A stretch of 64,000 bases of DNA, taken from contig NZ_JAHWGP010000002.1 of assembly GCF_020873915.1 (NCBI RefSeq), positions 310,001 through 374,000 of the forward strand, given 5' to 3'. Below the pieces are notes generated by a model, which was given only the letters and a program-made list of their open reading frames with translations, did not search any database and had not been told where the DNA came from. The DNA is from Streptomyces sp. DH5 (GTDB lineage Bacteria > Actinomycetota > Actinomycetes > Streptomycetales > Streptomycetaceae). Below are positions 17,805 through 26,516 of this stretch, one piece after another. Position 1 is the first letter of the stretch. The number at the start of each line of letters is the position of its first letter. A program made the translations under genes and the position numbers.

Positions 17805-18982
17805 CGGGCCAGGTCCTTCCACGGAACGTCCTTGTCGGTGCGCGGCTCGGCGGGCAGGCCCAGGACGCGCTCGGCGACGATGTTCAGCAGGACCTCGCTG
17901 GTCCCGCCCTCGATGCTGTTGCCCTTGGAGCGGAGGTACCGGTAGCCGGCGTCGCGCCCGGTGAAGTCGACCAGTTCGGGACGGCGCATGGTCCAGTCGT
18001 CGTACAACAGGCCTTCCTCGCCGCGGAGTTCTACTTCCAGACCGCTGATCTCCTGGTTGAGGCGGGCGAAGCCCAGCTTCATTCCCGCGCCCTCGGGGCC
18101 GGGCTGTCCGGCGGCGAGCTGCTGGCGCAGGCGTTCGCCGGTGAGCCGGGCCACCTCGGCCTCGACCCACAGTTTCAGCAGCCGCTGGTGCAGGTCGTGG
18201 GTGCGCAGCCCGGGCCGTTCGCGCCAGGTCTTCGCCACGGGGCCGATCATGCCGCCCTCACGAGGCAGCCGCATGCCGCCGATGGCGACGCGCTCGTTGT
18301 TCAGCGTGGTCTGCGCGACCCGCCAGCCCTCGCCGACCTCGCCGAGCCGGTGGGCGTCGGGGATGCGGACGCCGGTGAGGAACACCTCGTTGAACTCGGC
18401 CTCGCCGGTGATCTGGCGCAGCGGGCGCACCTCGACACCGGGGTCGGTCATGTCGCAGACGAAGTAGGTGATGCCCCGGTGTTTGGGCACGTCCGGGTCG
18501 GTGCGGGCGATGAGGATGGCCCAGCGGGCGAGGTGGGCGCTGGACGTCCAGACCTTCTGCCCGTCGACCACCCAGTGCTCGCCCTCCCGGACGGCGCGGG
18601 TGCCGAGGGCGGCCAGGTCGGAGCCGGCGCCCGGCTCGCTGAAGAGCTGGCACCAGACCTCCTCGCCGGTCCACAGGGGCCGCAGGAAGCGTTCCTTCTG
18701 CTCCCGGGTGCCGTACTGGAGGATCGTGGGCGCGGCCATGCCGAGGCCGATGCCGATGCGGCGCGGGTCGTTGTCGGGGGCTCCGGCGGCCTCCAGTTCG
18801 GCGTCCACGACGGTCTGGAGGGTGCGCGGGGCGCCGAGGCCGCCGAGGCCTTCGGGGAAGTGCACCCAGGCGAGTCCGGCGTCGAAGCGGGCGCGCAGGA
18901 AGTCCTGGCGGGCGGTGCCGGCCGGTGGGTGGGCGGCGAGGAACTCCTGGGTCCGGCGGCGCAGTTCGGCGGCGTCGGTCAT
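17801..18982 (-). CDS. Acyl-CoA dehydrogenase, larger subunit
   Basis: A 393-residue acyl-CoA dehydrogenase with FAD-binding QLFSEPGAGSDLAALGTRA and VDGQKVWTSSAH, an ITGEAEFNEVFLTGVRIPD core and the C-terminal NSIEGGTSEVLLNIVAERVLGLP. It begins in an ATGA overlap with the quinone oxidoreductase and ends in one with the smaller dehydrogenase, so all three are co-translated. It probably introduces a double bond in an unusual (branched, sterol-like or aromatic side-chain) acyl-CoA; which one is not visible. Confidence 0.9.
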   Translation of the reverse strand: MTDAAELRRRTQEFLAAHPPAGTARQDFLRARFDAGLAWVHFPEGLGGLGAPRTLQTVVDAELEAAGAPDNDPRRIGIGLGMAAPTILQYGTREQKERFLRPLWTGEEVWCQLFSEPGAGSDLAALGTRAVREGEHWVVDGQKVWTSSAHLARWAILIARTDPDVPKHRGITYFVCDMTDPGVEVRPLRQITGEAEFNEVFLTGVRIPDAHRLGEVGEGWRVAQTTLNNERVAIGGMRLPREGGMIGPVAKTWRERPGLRTHDLHQRLLKLWVEAEVARLTGERLRQQLAAGQPGPEGAGMKLGFARLNQEISGLEVELRGEEGLLYDDWTMRRPELVDFTGRDAGYRYLRSKGNSIEGGTSEVLLNIVAERVLGLPAEPRTDKDVPWKDLAR

Positions 18983-19956
18983 GATGCGGCTCCGTTCTCC
19001 GGCGCGGGCAGCACGGCGACGCGCCCGGTGGTGACACCGTCGGCGACCCGCTGCACGGCGTCGGCGGCCCCGTCGAGCGGGACGCGCTCGCTCACCAGCG
19101 GCCTGATCGCGCCCCGGGCGGCGAGGCCGGTGAGCTGTTCGTGGCAGTGCTGGACCAGTTCGGGGTTCCTGGTGTTGTACAGGCCCCAGTGCAGGCCGAG
19201 GATCGAGTAGTTCTTGACGAGGGCGTGGTTCAGGGCGGGGCTCGGGATGGATCCGCTCGCGAAGCCCACCACGACGATGCGGCCCTCGAAGCCGACGGCC
19301 TTGGCGGACTGGGCGTAGGCCTGCCCGCCGACGGGGTCGTAGATCACGTCGGCGCCCCGGCCGCCGGTGGCCTCCTTCACGGCGGCCACGACGTCCTGCT
19401 CGCGCCTGTCGATCACCACGTCGCAGCCCAGTTCACGGGCGACGGCCGCCTTCTCGGCGCCGCCGGCCACTCCGATGACGGTGGCTCCGGCCGCCTTGCC
19501 GAGCTGCACGGCCGCGCTGCCGACCCCGCCCGCGGCCGCGTGCACGAGGAGGGTCTCGCCCGCCTCCAGCCGGGCGCGGCGGTGCAGGCCGAACCAGCCG
19601 GTCTGGTAGCCGATGTGCAGTGCGGCCGCCTCGGCGTCGTCCAGCGCCTCCGGCGCGGCCAGCAGCGCGGCGGCGTCCGCGACCGCGTACTCGGCGAAGC
19701 CGCCGTGCGGCAGCGCCGGGTTGGCGATCACCCTGCGGCCGTCCTCGGTCTCGCCGCAGATCTCCACACCGGGGGTGAACGGCAGCGGCGGCCTGACCTG
19801 GTAATGGCCCCGGCACATCAGCGCGTCCGGGAAGTTGATGTTGGCGGCACGCACCTTGAGCAGGACCTGCCCCTCACCGGGCGTCGGCCGTTCGGCCTCC
19901 GCGAGGCGCATCACCTCGCCCGGCTCGCCGAGCTCGTGCACTTGCCATGCCTGCAT
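18979..19956 (-). CDS. NADPH:quinone oxidoreductase (zinc-free MDR family)
   Basis: A 325-residue medium-chain dehydrogenase/reductase: MQAWQVHELGEPGEVMRLAE, the substrate domain RAANINFPDALMCRGHYQ, and the nucleotide-binding VHAAAGGVGSAAVQLGKAAGATVIGVAGG (GxGxxG-like). No zinc-ligand Cys cluster is present, which puts it in the quinone oxidoreductase / enoyl reductase branch. First gene of the operon, with GGAGG before the ATG. It may recycle or reduce an intermediate of the acyl-CoA pathway encoded downstream. Confidence 0.9.
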   Translation of the reverse strand: MQAWQVHELGEPGEVMRLAEAERPTPGEGQVLLKVRAANINFPDALMCRGHYQVRPPLPFTPGVEICGETEDGRRVIANPALPHGGFAEYAVADAAALLAAPEALDDAEAAALHIGYQTGWFGLHRRARLEAGETLLVHAAAGGVGSAAVQLGKAAGATVIGVAGGAEKAAVARELGCDVVIDRREQDVVAAVKEATGGRGADVIYDPVGGQAYAQSAKAVGFEGRIVVVGFASGSIPSPALNHALVKNYSILGLHWGLYNTRNPELVQHCHEQLTGLAARGAIRPLVSERVPLDGAADAVQRVADGVTTGRVAVLPAPENGAAS

Positions 19957-20014
19957 GCGGGGCCTCCACGGGGCTGTGAACGTCGTGTTCGCCTGACCGG
20001 GTCCACCGCATACT

Positions 20015-20026
20015 AAGCGGTCGCTT
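20015..20026. promoter_or_regulatory. Palindrome upstream of the quinone oxidoreductase operon
   Basis: AAGCGGTCGCTT (AAGCG arms, 2-base centre) lies about 60 bases before the operon start. It is next to a TAGTAT -10-like element on the minus strand. The symmetry resembles TetR-family operators near acyl-CoA dehydrogenase operons. No TetR gene adjoins it, so the binder is unknown. Confidence 0.5.
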
Positions 20027-20063
20027 GCTCAGAGGGAACCGTCCCTGCCCCGTGAGGCCCGCG

Positions 20064-20639
20064 TCACCCGCTCTTGGGTCGCGCCCTCACGTGCATGCGC
20101 TCCCCCTGAGGGCCGAACAGGCTGAGGAACTCCACCGGCCCTTCCCCCGTCGAGCCGAACCAGTGCGGCACGCGGGTGTCGAACTCGGCCGCCTCCCCCG
20201 GCGTCAGCACCACGTCGTGGTCGCCGAGCACCAGCCGCAGCTTCCCGGAGAGCACGTACAGCCACTCGTAGCCCTCGTGGGTGCGCGGGTCGGGTTCCTG
20301 CTTCCGCCGGGGCTCGAGCACCTTGTACGCCTGGAGGCCACCGGGCTGGCGGGTGAGCGGCCAGTGGGTGCGGCCGTGGCGGACGATCGGCTCCGCCGCG
20401 CGAACGCGCGGATCGCCGACCGGTGGCGCGCCGACCAGTTCGTCCAGCGCCACCCGGTGGGCCTGCGCGATCGGCAGCAGCAGTTCCAGGCTCGGCCGGC
20501 GCAGCCCGGACTCCAGCCGCGAGAGGGTACTCACGGATATGCCGGTCGCCTCCGACAGCGCCGCGAGAGTCACCTCCCGCTCCTTCCTGATCCTGCGCAG
20601 CCGGGGTCCCACGTCCGCGAGTACGTCGTCAGTCGTCAT
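20064..20639 (-). CDS. XRE-family regulator with C-terminal cupin
   Basis: A 191-residue regulator: lambda-repressor-like HTH (residues ~12-65, LAALSEATGISVSTLSRLESGLRRPSLELLLPIAQA) and a cupin domain (~110-180, HEGYEWLYVLSGKLRLVLGDHDVVLTPGEAAEFDTRVPHWF) for a small ligand. Divergent from the flavoprotein gene, with 80 bases between starts, so it probably controls that gene and itself. The cupin keeps two His and an acidic residue suitable for metal. Confidence 0.9.
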   Translation of the reverse strand: MTTDDVLADVGPRLRRIRKEREVTLAALSEATGISVSTLSRLESGLRRPSLELLLPIAQAHRVALDELVGAPPVGDPRVRAAEPIVRHGRTHWPLTRQPGGLQAYKVLEPRRKQEPDPRTHEGYEWLYVLSGKLRLVLGDHDVVLTPGEAAEFDTRVPHWFGSTGEGPVEFLSLFGPQGERMHVRARPKSG

Positions 20640-20719
20640 GCCGCTATTGCAGAATCGGCAAGGTCGTTTGTCAATGTGGCACCGGCTGGGCGACCGTCGT
20701 CGTCATGGAGGTGGTCACG

Positions 20720-21682
20720 ATGAACGAATTCGACACGCTGAACGCGGCGGACCGCGACGGGATCCACGACGTGGTCGTGGTCGGCGGCGGGCCCGCGGGG
20801 CTCTCCGCCGCCCTGGTACTCGGCCGGGCCCGGCAGCGCACGCTGGTCGTCGACGCGGGCGAGCCGCGCAACGCGCCCTCGTCGCACATGCAGGGCTATC
20901 TGACCCGGGACGGGATGTCGCCGGCCGATTTCCTGGCGCGGGGACGGGAGGAGATCGCCCGCTACGGGGTCCCGCTCGTCCACGACCGGGTCACGGACGT
21001 CTCCCGGGACGGGAACTTCACCGTCACGCTGGAGACGGGCGCGGTGGTACGAGCCCGGCGGCTGATCGTGGCGACCGGGCTGAAGGACGAGCTGCCCGAC
21101 GTCGAGGGGGTCGCCGAGCGGTTCGGGCGGGACGTGCTGCACTGCCCGTTCTGCCACGGCTGGGAGGTGCGCGACGAGCCCTTCGGGGTGCTCGCGTCGA
21201 GCGCGATGAGCGCGCACCAGGCGCTGATGGTGTCCCAGTGGTCGAAGGACGTCACCCTCTTCCTGCACCGGATCGCCGAGGCCGAGCTGTCCGACCAGGA
21301 CCTGCGCCGGCTGGCCGCCGCCGGGATCGGCGTGGTGCCCGGTGAGGTCGCCGGGCTGGTGGTGGAGGACGACCGGCTCACCGGGGTGCGGATGGCCGAC
21401 GGCACCGTGCACGCCCGTTCCGTCCTCTTCGCCGGGCCCCGCCCGGTGCCGCAGACCGGTCTGCTGGAGCGGCTGGGCGCGGAGCTGGCCGAGACCCCGT
21501 TCGGTGCCTACCCCGTGGTCGACCCGACCGGTCTGACGACGGTGCCCGGCGTCTGGGCGGCGGGCAACGCGATCGGCTTGGCCGAGCAGGTGGTGCACGC
21601 GGCGAGCGGCGGCTACCGCGCGGCGACCGCGATCGTCGGTGACCTGCTGATGACACGCCTGGACGCCGCCGTGGACGCGTAG
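20720..21682 (+). CDS. Thioredoxin-reductase-like FAD/NAD(P) oxidoreductase
   Basis: A 320-residue flavoprotein: FAD loop VVVVGGGPAGLSAALVLGRARQRTLVVD, CPFCHGWE (a CxxC pair where thioredoxin reductase has CATC), and a C-terminal VWAAGNAIGLAEQVVHAASGG FAD segment. The NADPH motif seems altered (GVLASSAMSAHQALMVSQW in place of GGGDSA), so it may use another reductant, as reported for ferredoxin-dependent or dithiol-oxidase relatives such as GliT/HlmI. ATG at 20720 follows GGAGG at 20707. Regulated probably by the divergent XRE-cupin protein. Confidence 0.85.
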   Translation: MNEFDTLNAADRDGIHDVVVVGGGPAGLSAALVLGRARQRTLVVDAGEPRNAPSSHMQGYLTRDGMSPADFLARGREEIARYGVPLVHDRVTDVSRDGNFTVTLETGAVVRARRLIVATGLKDELPDVEGVAERFGRDVLHCPFCHGWEVRDEPFGVLASSAMSAHQALMVSQWSKDVTLFLHRIAEAELSDQDLRRLAAAGIGVVPGEVAGLVVEDDRLTGVRMADGTVHARSVLFAGPRPVPQTGLLERLGAELAETPFGAYPVVDPTGLTTVPGVWAAGNAIGLAEQVVHAASGGYRAATAIVGDLLMTRLDAAVDA

Positions 21683-21734
21683 GCGTCCGGCGGGCCGGGG
21701 TGTGCGGCGGCCGGCTCCGTAGCACCATGGCCGC

Positions 21735-23273
21735 ATGTTGCTGTCCCGGCTGGCCCGTGTGTCCCAGGAGGTGGCCGCCACCTCGGCGCGGTCCCGGAAG
21801 ATCGCCCTGCTCGCCGAGCTGTTCCGGGAGGCGGAGCCGGCCGACGTGCCGGTCGTCATCCCGTACCTGGCGGGCCGGCTGCCGCAGGGCCGGATCGGCG
21901 TGGGCTGGAAGGTGCTGGGCCGTCCCGTCGCCCCCGCCGCCGAACCGTCCCTGACCGTGCGCGAGGTCGACGCGCGGCTGACCGAACTCGGCGGGGTGTC
22001 CGGGCCGGGCTCGCGGGCCGAGCGGGCCCGGCTGGTGGGTGAACTGCTCGGGGCCTCCACCGAGGACGAGCAGCGGTTCCTGTTCGGGCTGCTCACCGGC
22101 GAGGTCCGGCAGGGCGCCCTGGACGCGGTCGCCGTCGAAGGGCTGGCGCGGGCGACGGGGGCGCCGCCGGACGCCGTGCGGCGGGCGGTCATGCTGGCCG
22201 GCTCGCTGCAGTCGGTGGCCGGAGCGCTGCTGGCGGACGGCCCCGGGGCGCTGGAGCGCTTCCGGCTCACCGTCGGCCGGCCCGTGCTGCCGATGCTGGC
22301 GCACAGCGCCTCCTCGGTCGCGGAGGCGGTCGGGAAGCTGGGGGCCTGCGCGGTCGAGGAGAAGCTCGACGGCATCCGCGTCCAGGTCCACCGCGAAGGC
22401 GACACCGTACGCGTGCACACCCGCACCCTCGACGACATCACGGACCGGCTGCCGGAGGTGACGGCGGCGGCCCTGGACCTGCGGGGCGAGCGGTTCGTCC
22501 TGGACGGGGAGGTCATCTCCTTCGACGGCGACGGGCGACCCCGCTCGTTCCAGGAGACGGCCGGCCGGGTCGGCTCCCGGACGGACGTGACGGCGGCCGC
22601 ACGGGAGGTCCCCGTCTCCCCCGTCTTCTTCGACGCGCTCTCCGTCGACGGCCGCGACCTGCTGGATCTGCCGTTCGCCGAGCGGCACTCCGAGCTGGCC
22701 CGGCTCGTTCCGGAACCGATGCGGGTGCGGCGCACGGTGGTGTCCGGCCCGCAGGAGCAGGGCGCGGCGGAGGAGTTCCTGGCCGCGACGCTGGGGCGCG
22801 GCCACGAGGGCGTGGTGGTCAAGGGCCTGGACGCCCCCTACAGCGCGGGCCGGCGCGGCGCGTCCTGGCTGAAGGTCAAGCCCGTGCACACGCTGGACCT
22901 GGTGGTGCTGGCCGCCGAGTGGGGCCACGGCCGCCGGACCGGAAAGCTGTCCAACCTGCACCTGGGCGCGCGCACCGCCGACGGCGGTTTCGCGATGCTC
23001 GGCAAGACCTTCAAGGGCATGACCGACGCGATGCTGGCGTGGCAGACCGAGCGGCTGCGGGAGCTGGCGGTCGACGAGAGCGGCTACGTCGTGACGGTGC
23101 GCCCCGAGCTGGTCGTGGAGATCGCCTACGACGGCCTCCAGCGCTCCACCCGCTACCCGGCCGGCGTCACCCTCCGCTTCGCCCGCGTGCTCCGCTACCG
23201 CGAGGACAAGCGCCCGGAGGAGGCGGACACCGTGGAGACCCTGCTCGCCGCGCATCCGGAGGTGCGGCCGTGA
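21735..23273 (+). CDS. ligB: ATP-dependent DNA ligase (LigB type)
   Basis: A 512-residue ligase closely resembling mycobacterial LigB along its length. N-terminal DNA-binding domain (~1-190), then the nucleotidyltransferase with motif I EEKLDGIRVQVHR (lysine ~216), FVLDGEVISFD (motif III-like), GHEGVVVKGLDAPY (IV), SWLKVKP (V), and the OB domain to the end. It seals nicks in DNA repair and is not the replicative NAD-dependent ligase. Its stop overlaps the start of the Nudix gene by GTGA. Confidence 0.94.
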   Translation: MLLSRLARVSQEVAATSARSRKIALLAELFREAEPADVPVVIPYLAGRLPQGRIGVGWKVLGRPVAPAAEPSLTVREVDARLTELGGVSGPGSRAERARLVGELLGASTEDEQRFLFGLLTGEVRQGALDAVAVEGLARATGAPPDAVRRAVMLAGSLQSVAGALLADGPGALERFRLTVGRPVLPMLAHSASSVAEAVGKLGACAVEEKLDGIRVQVHREGDTVRVHTRTLDDITDRLPEVTAAALDLRGERFVLDGEVISFDGDGRPRSFQETAGRVGSRTDVTAAAREVPVSPVFFDALSVDGRDLLDLPFAERHSELARLVPEPMRVRRTVVSGPQEQGAAEEFLAATLGRGHEGVVVKGLDAPYSAGRRGASWLKVKPVHTLDLVVLAAEWGHGRRTGKLSNLHLGARTADGGFAMLGKTFKGMTDAMLAWQTERLRELAVDESGYVVTVRPELVVEIAYDGLQRSTRYPAGVTLRFARVLRYREDKRPEEADTVETLLAAHPEVRP

Positions 23274-23734
23274 CCGGCGCACACAGCGCCGGACTGCTGC
23301 TGTTCCGGCACACCGGACGGGGCGTCGAGGTGTTGCTCGGTCACATGGGCGGCCCGTTCTTCGCCCGGCGGGAGCGCGGGGCCTGGACCGTGCCGAAGGG
23401 CGAGTACGACCCCGCTGAGCCAGCCTGGGAGGCGGCGCGACGCGAGTTCGAGGAGGAGCTGGGGCTGCCGCCGCCGGACGGGCGGACCCTGCCCCTCGGG
23501 GAGGTACGGCAGTCCGGCGGGAAGACCGTCACGGCGTGGGCGGTCGAGGCCGACCTCGACCCGGCGACGGCCGTGCCCGGCACGTTCGAGATGGAGTGGC
23601 CGCCGAGGTCCGGGCGGATGCGGGAGTTCCCGGAGCTGGACCGGGTCGCGTGGTTCCCCCTGGGCCGGGCCCGGGAGGTGATCGTCTCCGCGCAGAGCGC
23701 GTTTCTCGACCGCCTGACGGAGCACTCGCCCTGA
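23270..23734 (+). CDS. Nudix hydrolase
   Basis: A 154-residue Nudix protein with the full box G-x5-E-x7-REFEEELGL (GEYDPAEPAWEAARREFEEELGL region, residues ~44-66). GTG start in a GTGA overlap with ligB. AGLLLFRHTGRGVEVLLGHMGG and the GAWTVPKGEY segment place it with NUDIX proteins acting on nucleoside polyphosphates or capped ends. Coupling to a repair ligase suggests nucleotide-pool or adenylate clean-up, but this is inference. Confidence 0.92.
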   Translation: MTGAHSAGLLLFRHTGRGVEVLLGHMGGPFFARRERGAWTVPKGEYDPAEPAWEAARREFEEELGLPPPDGRTLPLGEVRQSGGKTVTAWAVEADLDPATAVPGTFEMEWPPRSGRMREFPELDRVAWFPLGRAREVIVSAQSAFLDRLTEHSP

Positions 23735-23811
23735 GGAGCCCTTCCGCGTTGCGCCGCCCACCGCCGCGCGGGAAGGTCGGAAGGCACAGCCCGTCCCCAG
23801 GGAGGTCAGCG

Positions 23812-25197
23812 ATGCACATCGCCACGGTGAATCCGGCGAACGGCGAGACCGTCAAGACGTACCACCCCATGGACGAGGAGGAGCTGGAGCGCCGGCTCCA
23901 GCTGGCGGAGGCCACCTTCCGCACGTACCGGACGACGACGTTCGAGGAGCGCGCCCGCCTGATGCACCGGGCGGCCGGGATCCTCGACGAGGACCGGGAC
24001 ACCGTCGGCCGGGTGATCACCACGGAGATGGGCAAGCCGCTCAAGCAGGCCCGTGCGGAGGCCGCTAAGTGCGCCAAGGCGATGCACTGGTACGCCGACC
24101 ACGCGGCACGGCTGCTCGCCGACGAGGAACCCGACGCCGCCGACGTGAAGGACTCCGGTGCCTCCCGGGTGCTGGTGCGCTACCGGCCGCTGGGGCCGGT
24201 GCTGGCCGTGATGCCGTGGAACTTCCCGCTGTGGCAGGTGGTGCGGTTCGCGGCGCCCGCGCTGATGGCGGGCAACGTGGGCCTGCTCAAGCACGCCTCG
24301 AACGTGCCGCAGACCGCCCTGTACCTGGAGGACCTCTTCCACCGCGCGGGCTTCACCGAGGGCTGCTTCCAGACGCTGCTCATCGGCTCCGCCGCGGTCG
24401 ACGACCTCCTGCGGGACGAACGGGTCAGGGCGGCCACCCTCACCGGCAGTGAGCCGGCGGGCCGCGCGGTCGCCTCCACCGCCGGGGAGATGATCAAGAA
24501 GACGGTGCTGGAGCTGGGCGGCAGCGACCCGTACGTCGTCATGCCCTCCGCCGACCTGGACCGGGCCGCCGAGGTGGCGGTCACCGCGCGGACGCAGAAC
24601 ACGGGGCAGTCCTGCATCGCCGCCAAGCGGTTCATCGTCCACACGGACGTCTACGACGCCTTCGCCGAGCGTTTCACCGCCGGCATGAAGGCACTGAAGG
24701 TCGGCGACCCGATGGAGGAGGACACGGACGTCGGCCCGCTCTCCAGCGAACGGGGCCGCGAGGACCTGGAGGAACTGGTCGAGGACGCCGTACGGGCCGG
24801 CGCCACCGTGCTGTGCGGCGGCGAGCGTCCCGAGGGGCCCGGCTGGTTCTACCCGCCGACCGTGCTGGCCGGCATCGGCCGGGAGATGCGCATCCACCGC
24901 GAGGAGGCGTTCGGCCCGGTCGCCACGCTCTACCGCGCCGCTGACGTCGACGAGGCGGTCCTCATCGCCAACGACACCGACTTCGGCCTCAGTTCCAACG
25001 TCTGGACCCGTGACCAGGCCGAGGTCGACCGCTTCGTCCGGGACCTGGAGGCGGGCAGCGTGTACGTGAACGGGATGACGGCGTCCCATCCGGCGTTCCC
25101 GTTCGGCGGGGTCAAGCGGTCCGGGTTCGGGCGTGAGCTGTCCGGGCACGGAATCCGCGAGTTCTGCAACATCACCACCGTTTGGCAGGGTGCGTGA
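23812..25197 (+). CDS. gabD1: Succinate-semialdehyde dehydrogenase
   Basis: A 461-residue aldehyde dehydrogenase very close to mycobacterial GabD1: MHIATVNPANGETVKTYHPM, MPWNFPLWQVVRFAAPALMAGNVGLLKHASNVPQ, catalytic Glu in VLELGGSDP and catalytic Cys in GQSCIAAKRF, and the C-terminal FPFGGVKRSGFGRELSGHGIREFCN. It oxidises succinate semialdehyde to succinate (GABA degradation, EC 1.2.1.16/79). ATG at 23812 has GGGAGG. Substrate assignment rests on resemblance; a broader aldehyde range is possible. Confidence 0.88.
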   Translation: MHIATVNPANGETVKTYHPMDEEELERRLQLAEATFRTYRTTTFEERARLMHRAAGILDEDRDTVGRVITTEMGKPLKQARAEAAKCAKAMHWYADHAARLLADEEPDAADVKDSGASRVLVRYRPLGPVLAVMPWNFPLWQVVRFAAPALMAGNVGLLKHASNVPQTALYLEDLFHRAGFTEGCFQTLLIGSAAVDDLLRDERVRAATLTGSEPAGRAVASTAGEMIKKTVLELGGSDPYVVMPSADLDRAAEVAVTARTQNTGQSCIAAKRFIVHTDVYDAFAERFTAGMKALKVGDPMEEDTDVGPLSSERGREDLEELVEDAVRAGATVLCGGERPEGPGWFYPPTVLAGIGREMRIHREEAFGPVATLYRAADVDEAVLIANDTDFGLSSNVWTRDQAEVDRFVRDLEAGSVYVNGMTASHPAFPFGGVKRSGFGRELSGHGIREFCNITTVWQGA

Positions 25198-25222
25198 CGG
25201 TCGCCCGACTACGATCCCGACT

Positions 25223-25459
25223 GTGAACCGCGAAGTGACTCTGCCTCTGATCGTCGACGACCGCGGGACCTTGCAGGTGGCCGCCGCCGATGTCAGCAAG
25301 CTGCTGCGCACGGTGGGCGGGCGGTGGGTACGGCTGGTCGAGGCCGGGGAGGACGGGCTCGACGAGGACACGGTCGCCGCGCTGACCATCGAGCTGGCCA
25401 AGCTCGCCGACCGGATCGACGTGGCGTGCATCGCCCACAGCAGCGGCGGCGCCCCGTAG
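25223..25459 (+). CDS. Small conserved protein (DUF6213-like)
   Basis: A 78-residue protein from GTG 25223: VNREVTLPLIVDDRGTLQVAAADVSKLLRTVGGRW, then DTVAALTIELAKLADRIDVACIAH. It is widely conserved in Streptomyces in my recollection (DUF6213), without a known role. It starts only 25 bases after gabD1 and could be co-transcribed. Confidence 0.75.
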   Translation: MNREVTLPLIVDDRGTLQVAAADVSKLLRTVGGRWVRLVEAGEDGLDEDTVAALTIELAKLADRIDVACIAHSSGGAP

Positions 25460-25643
25460 CTCCCGCCACCGCCTTCCCGCGGGCCGCCCGCTCCCCCGCC
25501 CGACCGGTACGCGACCCGACCGGCACGGGCGGAGGGGATGTGACGTAATCCTTACGCCGGCGCGGGGGAGGCTGACGGAGCACGTCCGGTGGTGTGAACT
25601 CCTGAGCGACCGAGTGATCGATCCTGCGATGGAGTCATAGTCG

Positions 25644-26516
25644 ATGAGACGGAACCTTTCCGTGCCCGCCGCGGCCACGGGTCTTGCCGCCGCCTGTCTC
25701 GGCCTCGGCCTTCCCGCCACCGCGTGGGCCGCCACGCCCGATGTCCCCGAGGCGCTGCGGATCTCCACCGGGGCTTACGCGGGCTTCCAGCAGTGCGGCG
25801 CCCCGACCCCGCCGACGTTCAGCACCACCAACGGTTTCGCCCCCCTGTTCGCCGCCTCGGTCAAGGGCCTGGAGCCCCAGCCCGGCCTGAACGGGAGGAT
25901 GGAGCTGGCACGCCTCGGCGAGCAGCCGTTCCGCACCTTCCAGACCGACACGGGGGCCGGCCACGTGTGGGCCGTGCAGATTCCCACCAGCACGTTCAGC
26001 CCGGGTGACTACCAGTGGCGGATCCGCGCCGAGGGCGCCGACGGCCCGTCCGGCTGGTCCGCCTGGTGCCTGTTCACGGTGACCGGCCCGGAGCCCGCGC
26101 CCACGGAGCCGACGGAGTTCACCTACAGCCCCGACGGCGGCGAACACTGCCTCGACGTGAGCGGCGCCGGGACGCAGGACGCCACGAGGGTGCAGCTGTG
26201 GAACTGCAACGGCTCCCTGGGCCAGACCTGGAGGACCACGCCCGAGGGCACCCTGGTGAACCCGCACTCGGGCAAGTGCCTGGACGTGGCCGACGGCGGC
26301 ACCGCCAACGGCACCAAGGTGCAGATCCACACGTGCAACGGCACCGGCGCCCAGCAGTGGCGCTACGACCGGACCGTCCCGCTCGCCTTCGTCAATCCCG
26401 GGTCCGGCAAGTGCCTCGACGTACCCCGCGCGAACTTCGGCAACGGCGTCCCGCTCCAGATCCACGAGTGCAACGGCACCGATGCCCAGGTCTGGAAGGA
26501 GCTCACTCCCGCCTGA
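25644..26516 (+). CDS. Secreted ricin-type beta-trefoil lectin
   Basis: A 290-residue exported protein. Signal peptide MRRNLSVPAAATGLAAACLGLGLPATAWA. Residues ~32-150 form a Streptomyces N-terminal domain. From ~158 to the end is a ricin B fold with three QxW-type repeats (GQTW, AQQW, AQVW) and repeated CLDV segments (HCLDVSG, KCLDVAD, KCLDVPR). It should bind sugar. No catalytic domain accompanies it. ATG at 25644; its 3' end overlaps the convergent TenA-like gene by 14 bases. Confidence 0.88.
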   Translation: MRRNLSVPAAATGLAAACLGLGLPATAWAATPDVPEALRISTGAYAGFQQCGAPTPPTFSTTNGFAPLFAASVKGLEPQPGLNGRMELARLGEQPFRTFQTDTGAGHVWAVQIPTSTFSPGDYQWRIRAEGADGPSGWSAWCLFTVTGPEPAPTEPTEFTYSPDGGEHCLDVSGAGTQDATRVQLWNCNGSLGQTWRTTPEGTLVNPHSGKCLDVADGGTANGTKVQIHTCNGTGAQQWRYDRTVPLAFVNPGSGKCLDVPRANFGNGVPLQIHECNGTDAQVWKELTPA

